A stretch of DNA of 64,000 bases from Clostridiales bacterium (GTDB lineage Bacteria; Bacillota; Clostridia; Oscillospirales; Oscillospiraceae): positions 34,601 through 98,600 of the forward strand of contig DUPK01000006.1 in assembly GCA_012838345.1 (NCBI GenBank). Reading direction: 5' to 3'. The position numbers were made by a program, and so were the translations under genes. How positions within the stretch are numbered: position 1 is the first letter of the stretch; each line of letters opens with the position of its first letter. A model generated the notes under the pieces. The model saw only the letters and a list, made by a program, of their open reading frames with translations, was not told where the DNA came from and did no database searches. Positions 16,912-25,581 of the stretch are shown here, piece after piece.

Positions 16912-17415
16912 CTATTTGGTATTACTTAGGTTGCTATCGACCATTTCGCCATAGAGCTGCAGATTGGGAAAACCCTGCTGGCGAAGCGCCTCGTAGCATA
17001 TGACGGCGACGGAATTGGCAAGGTTCAGGCTCCGCGCCCCGCCGACCATCGGAAGGCGTATGCAGCGCTCGCGGTACTTTTCGCGCAGTGACTCGGAAAG
17101 TCCCGCGGTTTCCTTTCCAAAGATGAGATAAGCCCCGTCCGTGAACGAGGCGTCGCTGTATATGAGCGGCGCTTTTGTGCTTGCAAGCCAGATGTTGCCA
17201 TCGCCGTTTTTCATGAAAAAATCATCAAGGTTTTCGTACACCCGTATGTCAACGAGGTGCCAGTAGTCGAGGCCGGCGCGCTTTACGGCCCTGTCCGAAA
17301 TTTCAAAGCCCAGGGGCTTTATAAGATGCAGGACGCTGCCGGTCGCAGCGCAGGTTCTGGCTATGTTGCCCGTGTTCATGGGGATTTCCGGCTCGACCAG
17401 GACTATATTCACCAT
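16912..17415 (-). CDS. trmL: tRNA (cytidine(34)-2'-O)-methyltransferase
   Basis: 167 residues, the small SPOUT methyltransferase TrmL/Csp[20 protein letters not shown] opens the protein; the knot motifs [14 protein letters not shown] and [30 protein letters not shown] form the SAM site. It methylates the wobble base of certain leucine tRNAs. It is the first gene of the glycolytic operon, an unusual leader gene for it, with a near-consensus promoter 70 bases upstream. Confidence 0.93.
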   Translation of the reverse strand: MVNIVLVEPEIPMNTGNIARTCAATGSVLHLIKPLGFEISDRAVKRAGLDYWHLVDIRVYENLDDFFMKNGDGNIWLASTKAPLIYSDASFTDGAYLIFGKETAGLSESLREKYRERCIRLPMVGGARSLNLANSVAVICYEALRQQGFPNLQLYGEMVDSNLSNTK

Positions 17416-17437
17416 AGCGGAAACTGGTCCTTTCGGT

Positions 17438-17456
17438 CCTCCCTACATTTGGGAGG
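17438..17456 (-). promoter_or_regulatory. Leader hairpin upstream of trmL
   Basis: In the leader RNA CCTCCC (17451-17456) can pair with GGGAGG (17438-17443) around a seven-base loop. The GGGAGG is a Shine-Dalgarno-like sequence, but it lies about 22 bases before the trmL ATG and AAAGGA is closer, so its importance is unsure. Confidence 0.3.
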
Positions 17457-17482
17457 AAATAGCTAACATATAGTATAACCAT

Positions 17483-17511
17483 ATTTTATGCTAACTCATT
17501 GAACTTTTCAA
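17483..17511 (-). promoter_or_regulatory. Sigma-A promoter of trmL and the glycolytic operon
   Basis: Minus strand TTGAAA (17506-17511), 17-base spacer, TAAAAT (17483-17488): five of six matches in each box. The leader to the trmL ATG is about 60 nt. Confidence 0.7.
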
Positions 17512-17640
17512 TATAAAGAATATTAAAAAATTACGAATAAAGGGTAAAATAATACGATTTTACTAAATTTAGTGCAAAAAAATATCAAAAAATAATTTCG
17601 TCAGATTCTCTGCCTTGGCACTCAGACAATCTGCAGGCGC

Positions 17641-17669
17641 TTGCATACCCTTGTCAAAAAGCGTATACT
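17641..17669 (+). promoter_or_regulatory. Promoter of the glycosyltransferase gene
   Basis: TTGCAT (17641-17646), 17-base spacer, TATACT (17664-17669), about 28 bases before the start codon. The -10 is good and the -35 weak. Confidence 0.45.
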
Positions 17670-17697
17670 GTACTTAATAAATATAAGGAGCGCTGCT

Positions 17698-18645
17698 ATG
17701 GAAAACAGGCTTTTTGTGGTGATACCCTGCTATAACGAGGAGGAGGTGCTGCCGGAGACCTCCAGGCGCATTTCCGAAAAAATGCGCACGCTGATAAGTG
17801 CCGGTAAGATAGCCGAAAACAGCCGCGTTGTGCTGGTAAACGACGGCTCAAGGGATAAGACCTGGGAAATAATCCGCGAGCTCCACGAGAGGGACAGCCT
17901 GTTTTCCGGCGTGAACTTAAGCCGGAACAGGGGGCATCAGAACGCTCTGCTCGCAGGGCTTATGAGCGTTAAGGACCTTGCCGACATGACCATATCCATG
18001 GACGCGGACCTTCAGGACGATATTGACGCAATCGACGAGATGGTGGACTGCTACCTTGAGGGCTGCGACGTTGTCTACGGGGTGCGCAGCAGCCGCGAAA
18101 AGGACAGCTTCTTCAAAAGGTTCACCGCCGAGAGCTTCTATAAGCTCATCCGGGGCATGGGCGGCGAGGTTGTTTTCAACCACGCCGACTACAGGCTGCT
18201 GAGCCGCCGCGCGCTCTTGGCGCTCTCGGAGTTTGGGGAGACGAACCTGTTTTTGCGCGGCATAATCCCCATGCTGGGCTTTAAAACTGACATAGTCACC
18301 TATGAGCGCGGCGAGCGCTTTGCCGGCGAGAGCAAGTATCCCCTTAAGAAAATGCTGGCATTTGCAATCGAGGGCATAACCTCGCTTTCGGCAAAGCCGA
18401 TGCGCCTTATTTTTACGCTCGGTGTTTTAATGCTCTTAGCCGCCTTTATAATACTGGTGGCCGCGTTTGTGCGCATCCTTACCGGTGCAGCGACGGGTTT
18501 CGTATGGATTTCCTTCTCCATCTGGGCGGTCGGCGGGCTTATCCTCACATCGCTCGGCGTCGTCGGCGAATACGTTGGCAAAATATATCTTGAGACGAAA
18601 AAGCGCCCCCGCTTCATTGTCGAGAGCTTCCTGCACAGAGACTGA
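17698..18645 (+). CDS. Membrane-anchored family 2 glycosyltransferase (GtrB/DPM1-like)
   Basis: 315 residues from the ATG at 17698, preceded by AAGGAG. A GT-A domain (about 1-220) starts FVVIPCYNEEEVLPET and contains VNDGSRDKTW, NLSRNRGHQNALLAGL and the metal-binding SMDADLQDD. Two transmembrane helices (about 235-265 and 270-300) close the protein, the arrangement of polyprenyl-phosphate glucose/mannose synthases. It probably charges undecaprenyl phosphate with a sugar for wall or glycolipid modification. No flippase or acceptor transferase gene is adjacent. Confidence 0.9.
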   Translation: MENRLFVVIPCYNEEEVLPETSRRISEKMRTLISAGKIAENSRVVLVNDGSRDKTWEIIRELHERDSLFSGVNLSRNRGHQNALLAGLMSVKDLADMTISMDADLQDDIDAIDEMVDCYLEGCDVVYGVRSSREKDSFFKRFTAESFYKLIRGMGGEVVFNHADYRLLSRRALLALSEFGETNLFLRGIIPMLGFKTDIVTYERGERFAGESKYPLKKMLAFAIEGITSLSAKPMRLIFTLGVLMLLAAFIILVAAFVRILTGAATGFVWISFSIWAVGGLILTSLGVVGEYVGKIYLETKKRPRFIVESFLHRD

Positions 18646-18713
18646 TACGGCGCATATGAAAGAGTAACATCCTCCTTAGATACACATATAGTGGTTATAG
18701 AGGAGGAGAGGCG

Positions 18714-19208
18714 ATGCGCGTAGCGCCCTATAACCGGGAGAAAGCAGTCTCGTACGCCCGCAAATGGGCATACGGAAGAAACCCCGCCTACTACAACTTC
18801 GACAAGATAGGCGGCGACTGCACCAATTTTGTGTCCCAGTGCATCTTCAGCGGAGACGCGGTAATGAACTACACTCCGGTGCTGGGATGGTATTATGTAA
18901 GCGTTTCAAACCGAAGCCCCTCCTGGACGGGAGTCGAATTCCTTTACTCGTTTATCACGAAAAACAAAGGGCCTGGCCCCTTTGCCGAGGAGGTTTCAGT
19001 ACGGGATATAAAGCCGGGCGATTTTATTCAGCTTAAATTCGGCGGAGAAAGTTTCAGGCACACACTCTTTGTAGTTAAGACCGGCCCGGTGCCCGACCTG
19101 AGCAATATTCTGGTTTCGACCCACACAATCGACTCCGATTCGAGGCCTTTAAACAGCTACGACTGGTCTGACATCAGATATGTGCACATTCTCGGTGTAA
19201 GGCGCTAA
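18714..19208 (+). CDS. Putative amidase-domain protein (Amidase_6 family)
   Basis: 164 residues with no signal peptide. YNREKAVSYARKWAYGRNPAYYNFDKIGGDCTNFVSQC is typical of the Amidase_6 domain; Cys in GGDCTNF is the likely nucleophile, and a histidine in RHTLFVV the likely partner, as in papain-like NlpC-related folds. Substrates for this family are not established; members are common in Clostridia and Bacilli, some with spore links. GAGGAGGAG precedes the ATG. It stands alone, followed by a terminator. Confidence 0.82.
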   Translation: MRVAPYNREKAVSYARKWAYGRNPAYYNFDKIGGDCTNFVSQCIFSGDAVMNYTPVLGWYYVSVSNRSPSWTGVEFLYSFITKNKGPGPFAEEVSVRDIKPGDFIQLKFGGESFRHTLFVVKTGPVPDLSNILVSTHTIDSDSRPLNSYDWSDIRYVHILGVRR

Positions 19209-19250
19209 TCCCCCCTCTCCTCCTCTTTGGAGGGCGCCCTCACATTATTT

Positions 19251-19280
19251 AAGCCCCGGCCGCAAAAGCGGACGGGGCTT
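19251..19280. terminator. Bidirectional terminator after the amidase gene
   Basis: AAGCCCCG (19251-19258) pairs with CGGGGCTT (19273-19280), extended inside by CCGC/GCGG. It separates two converging genes. Confidence 0.75.
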
Positions 19281-19322
19281 TCGATTAATATTTCTCTTTT
19301 ATGAAGCGTTGCCCTTGAGCGA

Positions 19323-19766
19323 TTATTTATAAGCCCCGCCGATATATTCGGGCCCTATGAGCACCGAGAAATGGAAAATCGGTTTATCCACTCTTTTGAT
19401 GCTGATTCGCGCGTGGGGCAGGCCCGCCGGGACCCAGATGATGGTGCTTTTCGTAAGCGTATGTACCTCGCCGTCTATGGTTATTTCAATTTCGGCGTTT
19501 AAGTTATACTTGTCGCTGGGATCGCTGCCGAAGAAGCCGATAATCTCATTGTAATCGTGCGTATGCTCCTCAAAAACGGGGTCCCTTTCGGGTACGGCAT
19601 AGTACCAGGCCGTGTTCATCTGGACGGCTCCCGGCACTACGTTGCCATCAAGCCAGAGTATGCGGTCTGAAAACTTCTCGTACATTTTCTGAAACTCGGG
19701 TGACCAGGAGTTTGTGGGAGCCTGAAGCTCCTGAATTATATACTTACCGTACTTTCCTTCGCTCAT
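19323..19766 (-). CDS. Cupin-domain protein of unknown function
   Basis: 147 residues from the ATG at 19766; the open frame extends further up but GAAAGGG eight bases before this ATG fixes the start. The central region VPERDPVFEEHTHDYNEIIGFFGSDP has the HxH...E arrangement of a cupin metal site, and IIWVPAGLPHARI supplies the second cupin motif with His. It probably binds a divalent metal. Neither substrate nor pathway can be told from the neighbours. It lies back to back with the tryptophan transporter operon. Confidence 0.7.
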   Translation of the reverse strand: MSEGKYGKYIIQELQAPTNSWSPEFQKMYEKFSDRILWLDGNVVPGAVQMNTAWYYAVPERDPVFEEHTHDYNEIIGFFGSDPSDKYNLNAEIEITIDGEVHTLTKSTIIWVPAGLPHARISIKRVDKPIFHFSVLIGPEYIGGAYK

Positions 19767-19913
19767 AACAAACACCCTTTCTAAATCATTTTTGGTTTGA
19801 TACGCCTTTAAACCCTGCGCTCTTACTAAGGGGTGGAAAGGCTTGACAGAAGCACAATTTAACAATAACATTTAAGCGATTTATTTTCAAGCTAAAATAT
19901 GTCGCATACCGGC

Positions 19914-19943
19914 TTGACAAATCATAAACTGTTACTGTATAAT
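19914..19943 (+). promoter_or_regulatory. Consensus sigma-A promoter of the trpXYZ-type operon
   Basis: TTGACA (19914-19919), 18-base spacer, TATAAT (19938-19943): a perfect match in both boxes. Transcription starts near 19950, ahead of the T-box leader. Confidence 0.9.
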
Positions 19944-19949
19944 ATGCGG

Positions 19950-20236
19950 CAACAGAATAGCGACCCTAAACCGATGATTAAGAGTAGTAGGCATTCATGT
20001 CATTTTCAAAGAGAGCCGCGGTCGGTGAAAAGCGGTAAAATGCGGTGTGCTGAATGGACTTATGAGGGCAAAGCGAAAGGCTCTTCGCCGAGTAGTAGTT
20101 GCCGGGAGCTTCACCCGTTATCAAGGAAGCGCACAGTGATGGCTGTGCGGAATAAGCGGGCATTTTATGCCAATTTGGGTGGTACCGCAGGAGTTAACGC
20201 TCTTGTCCCTGTTTTACGGGGGCAAGGGCTTTTTTG
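19950..20236 (+). promoter_or_regulatory. T-box riboswitch, Trp specifier
   Basis: A T-box leader of about 285 nt. The T-box sequence TTTGGGTGGTACCGC (20174-20188) is complete. The stem I region (about 19960-20075) includes the specifier loop TGAATGGACTT, in which TGG (20055-20057) follows the usual GAA and precedes A, so the cognate tRNA should be tRNA-Trp. The terminator is at 20199-20235. Uncharged tRNA-Trp would pair with TGG and the T-box bulge and allow read-through. This fits the downstream transporter, whose family (TrpXYZ) is known to be under Trp T-box control in Firmicutes. Confidence 0.94.
20199..20235 (+). terminator. T-box-controlled terminator
   Basis: The arm 20199-20211 (GCTCTTGTCCCTG) pairs over 13 positions, with several G-U pairs, with 20217-20229 (CGGGGGCAAGGGC), followed by six Ts. 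The competing antiterminator would use the T-box sequence just upstream. Confidence 0.9.
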
Positions 20237-20282
20237 TTACCCGTTTGGGTCGCTGAATTTCGCTCGGGAAGGAGTTGGTTTT

Positions 20283-20384
20283 ATGATTGACGGCTGGTGG
20301 CGGAACAAAAGCTACATGACTGATTTAGGAGCAAACAAATCAATTAAAACCAAATTAATCAAAATTATCAGGAGGGAATTTAAA
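20283..20384 (+). other. In-frame upstream start with tandem Trp codons, ahead of trpX
   Basis: AAGGAG (20270-20275) is followed after seven bases by ATG (20283), reading MIDGWWRNKSYM and continuing without a stop into trpX. The two TGG codons (20295-20300) come early, as in Trp leader peptides. It could be a leader segment that couples translation to Trp-tRNA supply, or an alternative N-terminus, or chance. The start at 20385 has a stronger ribosome site. Confidence 0.35.
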
Positions 20385-21416
20385 ATGAAGAAATTTGTGT
20401 CAATCATAACCGCTCTATTGCTTATACTGGGCCTTGCCGCCTGTTCATCAGCTCCGGCGGCAACGCCCACGTCTTCACCGGATAGCACACCCGAAGCCCC
20501 CGCCGAGCAGAGCTATAAAATCGGCGTCATTCAATACGCACCCCACCCCTCGCTCGATAACTGCTACACGGGCTTTAAGCTGGGCCTTGAGGAAGCGGGC
20601 TTTATCGACGGGGATAATATAAAGATTGACTTCCAGAACGCTCAGGGCGAGACAACAAACGCAGACCTCATTGCGAAGAACATGGTGACAAAGAAATATG
20701 ACCTCATCATGGCCATAGCGACTCCCGCCGCGATGTCGGCATACAGCTCCGCGAAGGACACCGACATCCCCGTTGTGTTCACCGCCGTTTCCGACCCCGT
20801 CTCCGCGGGAATAGTCAAATCGCTTGAAGCCCCGGGCACAAACTGCACAGGCTCCTCCGATGTGCTCCCGCTTGAAGAGCAGGTCAAAATGATTCGGGCC
20901 TTCCTGCCGGAAGCTACGAAAATCGGAATCCTCTACACGACAAGCGAGCCGAACTCCGTCTCCCAGCTCGGCGAGATAAAGGAAATAGCACCCAAGCACG
21001 GCTTTGAAATCGTAGAGATTGGTGTTACAAACGCCTCCGAGGTCGCTGCCGGCGCCCAGGCCCTTGTCGCAAAAGGTGTTGACTGCATCAACAATTTCAC
21101 CGATAATAATGTGGTAAACAATCTCTCGCTCCTATTAAACGCCGCAAACTTGGGGGGCATCCCCGTGTTCGGCTCGGAGGAGGAGCAGGTGAAAAACGGC
21201 TGTCTTGCGTCCCAGAGCATAGACTATATCGCGCTTGGCAGGGAGACGGGTCTGATGGCCGCGAAGATTTTAAAGGGCGAGGCGAAGGCTTCGGAAATGC
21301 CTGTATATCTGGTCAAGGACTTTGCCCCCGTTTACAACAAGGACGTTTTAGAGGGCTTTGGCCTTACTCTGCCCGCCGAGTACGCTCAGGCGACAGCGGT
21401 GGAGGCTGCGAAATAA
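20385..21416 (+). CDS. trpX: Tryptophan ABC transporter substrate-binding lipoprotein (TrpX type)
   Basis: 343 residues from the ATG at 20385, which has AGGAGGG eight bases upstream. A lipoprotein signal peptide ends LGLAACSS (Cys20), then a Pro/Thr-rich linker. The mature part is the ABC_sub_bind family (YKIGVIQYAPHPSLDNCYTGFKLGLEEAGF ... NAQGETTNADLIAKNMV ... VFTAVSDPVSAGIV). With trpY and trpZ it forms an importer. Tryptophan as substrate is inferred from the Trp T-box and the family. A longer in-frame start at 20283 is listed separately. Confidence 0.9.
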   Translation: MKKFVSIITALLLILGLAACSSAPAATPTSSPDSTPEAPAEQSYKIGVIQYAPHPSLDNCYTGFKLGLEEAGFIDGDNIKIDFQNAQGETTNADLIAKNMVTKKYDLIMAIATPAAMSAYSSAKDTDIPVVFTAVSDPVSAGIVKSLEAPGTNCTGSSDVLPLEEQVKMIRAFLPEATKIGILYTTSEPNSVSQLGEIKEIAPKHGFEIVEIGVTNASEVAAGAQALVAKGVDCINNFTDNNVVNNLSLLLNAANLGGIPVFGSEEEQVKNGCLASQSIDYIALGRETGLMAAKILKGEAKASEMPVYLVKDFAPVYNKDVLEGFGLTLPAEYAQATAVEAAK

Positions 21417-21441
21417 CAGAAGGAAAGCTGGTAAACCCCAC

Positions 21442-22347
21442 ATGGATATTGTCATCGGATTAATCAGAAACGTGCTGGAGGAGGGCTTTATCTACGGCAT
21501 CATGGCGGTCGGTGTCTACATAACCTATAGGGTTCTGGATTTGCCCGACCTCTCCGTCGACGGCACCTTCCCGCTCGGAGCCTGTGTGACCGCCGCGCTC
21601 ATCAGGGCCGGGGTAAACCCCTGGTGCGCCTTGCTGATAGCCTTTATCTGCGGGGCCGCCGCCGGCTGCGTGACGGGGCTTCTGCACGTCAGGCTCCGCA
21701 TAACCGATTTGCTTTCGGGAATACTGGTGATGATTTCCATGTGGAGCGTAAACCTCGTGATAACCGGCGGCAGCGCCGTTGTGCAGTTTTACAATAAGGC
21801 CACAATCTTCAATTCGGGCATAGCGGCGCTTTTCAAGGGAGATTTGCGGGTATGGCGCGTGCTTATACTCGTCGCCCTCGTCTGCGTGGTCGTAAAGCTG
21901 CTTTTAGATCTCTACCTCAGGACAAAGTCGGGCCTTTTGCTTCGCTCGGCGGGCGACAACCCGCAGTATGTAATTTCATTAGGGCGGGACCCGGGCACGA
22001 TGAAGATAATAGGCCTTGCCATCGGAAACGGCTGCACCGCCCTTGCGGGCAGCGTGCTTGCGCAGCAGGCGGAGTCGGCGAACATACAGAGCGGCACCGG
22101 AATGGTGGTTATGGCGCTCGCCGCGGTTATAATAGGTACGAACATCTTCCGCAAGGCCCGCTTTGTAAAGGCCACAACGGCAGTCATATTCGGCTCGATT
22201 CTATATAAGGCCTGCCTTGTTATCGCCATGCAGCTTGGGCTCCCGACAAACTACCTGAAGCTTCTTATGGCGGTCATCTTCACCATAGCGTTGGTGACAA
22301 ACGATATGCTCGGCAGGAGGAAAAAGCAAAATGGCCACTCAAATTAA
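21442..22347 (+). CDS. trpY: Tryptophan ABC transporter permease (TrpY type)
   Basis: 301 residues from the ATG at 21442. It has about eight to nine membrane helices of the branched-chain amino-acid permease type: MDIVIGLIRNVLEEGFIYGIMAVGVYITYRVLDLPDLSVDG is diagnostic, with LRSAGDNPQYVISLGRDPGTMKIIGLAIGNGCTALAG forming the coupling region. It overlaps the ATPase gene by 17 bases. Part of the T-box-controlled trpXYZ operon. Confidence 0.9.
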   Translation: MDIVIGLIRNVLEEGFIYGIMAVGVYITYRVLDLPDLSVDGTFPLGACVTAALIRAGVNPWCALLIAFICGAAAGCVTGLLHVRLRITDLLSGILVMISMWSVNLVITGGSAVVQFYNKATIFNSGIAALFKGDLRVWRVLILVALVCVVVKLLLDLYLRTKSGLLLRSAGDNPQYVISLGRDPGTMKIIGLAIGNGCTALAGSVLAQQAESANIQSGTGMVVMALAAVIIGTNIFRKARFVKATTAVIFGSILYKACLVIAMQLGLPTNYLKLLMAVIFTIALVTNDMLGRRKKQNGHSN

Positions 22348-23134
22348 CTGTGATACCGGCTTTGTCGGGCTAAGGCACATAAAAAAAACCTTCAACCCCG
22401 GCTCCGTGAACGAGGTTGTTCTCTTTACCGACTTCAATCTCGAAATCCCGAAAAATCAGTTCGTCGCGGTGGTCGGCAGCAACGGCTCGGGCAAGACCAC
22501 GATGCTGAACCTGCTCTGCGGGAGCGTTCCCGCCGACAGCGGCGAGATTACGATAGGCGGCCGGGACATAATGAGGCTCAAGGAGCACCAGCGCTCAAAG
22601 TTTATAGGCCGCGTGTTTCAGGACCCCTCTAAGGGCACCTGCCCGGAGCTTACGATACTTGAGAACATGGCGCTTGCGGACAACAAGGGCTTATCCTACG
22701 GCCTTAGCCGCGGGGTTAACAAAAAGCGCGTCGACTACTACCGCTCGCGTCTGGAGCTTTTACGGCTCGGGCTCGAGGATAAAATCCACCTGCCCGTGGC
22801 AAGCCTCTCCGGCGGGCAGAGACAGGCGCTCGCGCTTCTCATATGCACGATGACGCCGCTCGACCTGCTGATACTTGACGAGCACACCGCGGCGCTCGAC
22901 CCGCGCTCCTCGGAAACCGTGATGGAGCTGACCGACCGCCTCGTTAAGGAGAAAAACCTCACGACGCTCATGGTGACGCACAACCTCAAGTACGCAATCG
23001 GCTACGGCGACCGCCTCATAATGCTGCACAGGGGCGGTATCGTGCTTGACGTGTCCGGAGAGAATAAGAGCGCCCTCCACACAAAGGACCTGACGGATAA
23101 GTTCAACGAAATAAGCATAGAAGACGGCAACTGA
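22331..23134 (+). CDS. trpZ: Tryptophan ABC transporter ATP-binding protein (TrpZ type)
   Basis: 267 residues. Walker A GSNGSGKTT, Q-loop VFQDPSKGTCPELTILENMALA, signature SLSGGQRQALALLI and Walker B LLILDEHTAALDP are intact, with the switch His in MVTHNLKYA. LTILENMALADNKG is typical of this subgroup. The ATG lies inside the end of the permease gene, preceded by GGCAGGAGGAA. A weak hairpin (23143-23174) follows the operon without a T run. Confidence 0.92.
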   Translation: MATQINCDTGFVGLRHIKKTFNPGSVNEVVLFTDFNLEIPKNQFVAVVGSNGSGKTTMLNLLCGSVPADSGEITIGGRDIMRLKEHQRSKFIGRVFQDPSKGTCPELTILENMALADNKGLSYGLSRGVNKKRVDYYRSRLELLRLGLEDKIHLPVASLSGGQRQALALLICTMTPLDLLILDEHTAALDPRSSETVMELTDRLVKEKNLTTLMVTHNLKYAIGYGDRLIMLHRGGIVLDVSGENKSALHTKDLTDKFNEISIEDGN

Positions 23135-23206
23135 AAACTGTGAAGGGGGAGTGCCTACACCGGCGCTTCCCCTTAAGATATGAGGGTGCGGCCTAAAGGG
23201 GGGACA

Positions 23207-24877
23207 ATGATGGAGCGGAAATTCACCGCCCTAATCTGCGCCTTAAACTCGCAGTATATACACTCCGCGCTCGCCCCGTGGTGCCTTCTCGCGGGGGTGG
23301 AGAGGTACTGCGATGAGGGAATAAGCGCAGAGGTCGTCGAGGGGAACGTAAATGAAGACCTTGATGTGATTTTACAAAGGATTCTGGAGCATGAGCCCCG
23401 CGTGCTCGGCTTTTCCTGCTATATATGGAATATCCGCACCGTAAGAAAGCTCATCCCCATCATAAAAAGCGAGTGCCCGGACACCGTGATAATCCTCGGC
23501 GGCCCGGAGGTAAGTTTCAGCGCGCGGGAGATTTTAAGTGACGAGCCCCTTGTGGATTATGTAATTTCCGGCGAGGGGGAGCGGCCTTTTGCCATGCTGC
23601 TCGGCGCAATTGTCCGCGGCGGGAGCGCCGAAGGAATACCGGGTGTAAGTTACCGCAGGGACGACGGGCTTTATATAGCTGAGCCGCATTTCTCCGACGA
23701 GGACCCGCCGAACCCCTACTCGGAGAAGTATTTTGAAAGGCTCGAAAACAGGCTCGCCTATCTTGAAACGAGCCGCGGCTGCCCCTTTTCCTGCGCCTTC
23801 TGCCTTTCAGGCTGCGGAAAGCCGCGCTTTTTTGACATTGAGAGGGCAAAACAGGATATTCTCCTGCTAGCGGGCAGCGGGGCGCGGACCGTGAAGCTGG
23901 TCGACCGCACCTTCAACGCGAACAGAAAGCGGGCGGCGGAGCTTTTCGCCTTCATTATTGAAAACTACGGTGCAAAAATACCCGAGGGCGTGTGCTTTCA
24001 CTTCGAGATAGCGGGCGACCTTCTAGACGAGGAAACCTTAGAACTCCTCACAGGAGCTCCTGGGGGACTCATTCAGTTTGAAATCGGCATACAGAGCCTA
24101 AACGGGAAAACGCTTGCGGCGGTGAGCCGCAAAACCGATATAGAGCGCCTTAAAAGCAGCATAAAAAGGCTTGTGGAAACGGGCAACATACACGTCCATG
24201 TGGATTTAATCGCGGGGCTGCCTTACGAGGATTTAGAGAGCTTTGCAGAGAGCTTTAACGGTGCCTACGAGCTTGGGGCGCACATGCTGCAGCTCGGCTT
24301 TCTAAAGCTCCTTCGTGGCTCGGCAATGCACGGAAATCCTCAGAAATACCCCGGCCGCTTCAGCGAGGACCCGCCCTACGAGGTGCTTGAGACTCCATGG
24401 CTTTCCGCGTGTGACATCGCGCTCCTTCGCAGGACGGAGCGGGCGCTCAATAAGCTCTACAACAGCGGGCGCTTTCGCAGGGCGCTTGCCTATATCTTTG
24501 AAAGGACCGGGGCGGCTCCGTTTGAGCTGTTTACGGCCTTCGGCGGGCAGATTGAAGACGGCGAAAAAGCGGGGCTCTCCCTCGACGCCCTTGTGGAGCT
24601 TGTTTTAGATTATTTCGGTGAAAAAGAAGAAATTGATAGAATAACCTTAAGAGATATGCTCGTCTGCGACTATCTTTCGACGAACGCGTCGGGCCAGATT
24701 CCCCTCGCCCTCAGGGTGGAGGACCCGGAGCTTAAAAGGCTCAAAAAGGGCCTAAAGAGCGGAAAGGGGAGAAGGGGCATAGCCCGCCTCTACTCCGAGC
24801 CCTGCGCGGTCTTCGTGGACTACAAGGACAAAAACCCCGTCACCGGGGAGTACCCGCTGACGAAAATTCCCCTTTAG
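23207..24877 (+). CDS. B12-binding radical SAM protein (DUF4080 type)
   Basis: 556 residues from the ATG at 23207 (AAAGGGGGGA just upstream). The N-terminal ~150 residues resemble a cobalamin-binding Rossmann domain (LNSQYIHSALAPWCL, VLGFSCYIWNI, IILGGPEVSFSA, DYVISGEGE). A radical SAM domain follows with ETSRGCPFSCAFCLSG (CxxxCxxC for the 4Fe-4S cluster) and FEIAGDLL, FEIGIQSLN. The C-terminus (about 400 on) fits DUF4080. Such enzymes use SAM radicals, possibly with B12, to methylate or rearrange an unknown substrate. The next two genes run in the same direction. Confidence 0.85.
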   Translation: MMERKFTALICALNSQYIHSALAPWCLLAGVERYCDEGISAEVVEGNVNEDLDVILQRILEHEPRVLGFSCYIWNIRTVRKLIPIIKSECPDTVIILGGPEVSFSAREILSDEPLVDYVISGEGERPFAMLLGAIVRGGSAEGIPGVSYRRDDGLYIAEPHFSDEDPPNPYSEKYFERLENRLAYLETSRGCPFSCAFCLSGCGKPRFFDIERAKQDILLLAGSGARTVKLVDRTFNANRKRAAELFAFIIENYGAKIPEGVCFHFEIAGDLLDEETLELLTGAPGGLIQFEIGIQSLNGKTLAAVSRKTDIERLKSSIKRLVETGNIHVHVDLIAGLPYEDLESFAESFNGAYELGAHMLQLGFLKLLRGSAMHGNPQKYPGRFSEDPPYEVLETPWLSACDIALLRRTERALNKLYNSGRFRRALAYIFERTGAAPFELFTAFGGQIEDGEKAGLSLDALVELVLDYFGEKEEIDRITLRDMLVCDYLSTNASGQIPLALRVEDPELKRLKKGLKSGKGRRGIARLYSEPCAVFVDYKDKNPVTGEYPLTKIPL

Positions 24878-24942
24878 GGCTTTAGAAATACTGGTGCAAA
24901 ATGGAACCGTTCAAAAACAGGGCGCGGTGAAAGGAGAGGACC

Positions 24943-25581
24943 ATGAGGAAAGACAATTACGAGCTGCTTATCGAGCAGTGGCGGGAAAAATCGCTGACTT
25001 TCGATTATAAAGAGCGCTACGAGGCTTTGGGGCTTCCCGGCTATAGCGATGACGGCGACCTGCCGATTGAGAGCTTCGGAAGGCTCTACATGATAAGCCG
25101 TGAGGACGGGCGGGTGCGCGACGTAGAAAAGCCGGATAGGAAATTAAGTTACCAGACGGTGCTCTCAATTTATCATCTTTTCTACTTTTCCGCGAAAAGG
25201 CCCGTAAACAGCGGCCGCTTTGTTCCCTTTCGCGACGTAAAGCGCTGCGCACCATTTGACCCCGCGTTTAAAAAGCTGATTCTCATGCCCTTTGCCAGGG
25301 CCTTTGAGGGCAGGAAGGAGCTTCTGATTGAGGCCGGGGAAAAGCTCGGCTACAAGAGGATTAAATACTCTGATGCCGGCTTTGAGGCCAGGGCTTTCGA
25401 GTGTATGCCGGTGCAGATACTCTTCTGGGACGGCGACGACGAGTTCCCGGCCCAGGCAAATATCCTCTTTGACGAGAACATAACGGACTTTACCCACGAG
25501 GAGACGGTTGTTGTAATAGGCGAAAACGCGGTGAGAAGCTTAGTAGAAGCAGCGGGGTTAGACTTCAATGACTATTGCTGA
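24943..25581 (+). CDS. DUF3786 domain protein
   Basis: 212 residues, soluble. Motifs: YEALGLPGY, NSGRFVPFRDVKRCAPFDPAF, and FWDGDDEFPAQANILFDENITDF, the signature of DUF3786. Proteins of this family occur in anaerobes, sometimes near corrinoid proteins, but no reaction is assigned. The gene overlaps the next by 14 bases, so the two are translationally coupled, and it follows the B12/radical SAM gene by 65 bases. GAAAGGAGAGG precedes the ATG. Confidence 0.75.
   Translation: MRKDNYELLIEQWREKSLTFDYKERYEALGLPGYSDDGDLPIESFGRLYMISREDGRVRDVEKPDRKLSYQTVLSIYHLFYFSAKRPVNSGRFVPFRDVKRCAPFDPAFKKLILMPFARAFEGRKELLIEAGEKLGYKRIKYSDAGFEARAFECMPVQILFWDGDDEFPAQANILFDENITDFTHEETVVVIGENAVRSLVEAAGLDFNDYC

Noticed and set aside
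23143..23174. Terminator after trpZ
   Set aside because: The stem AAGGGGGAGTGCC/GGCGCTTCCCCTT has no T run, and a same-strand gene follows within 40 bases; support is too weak to list it as a terminator.
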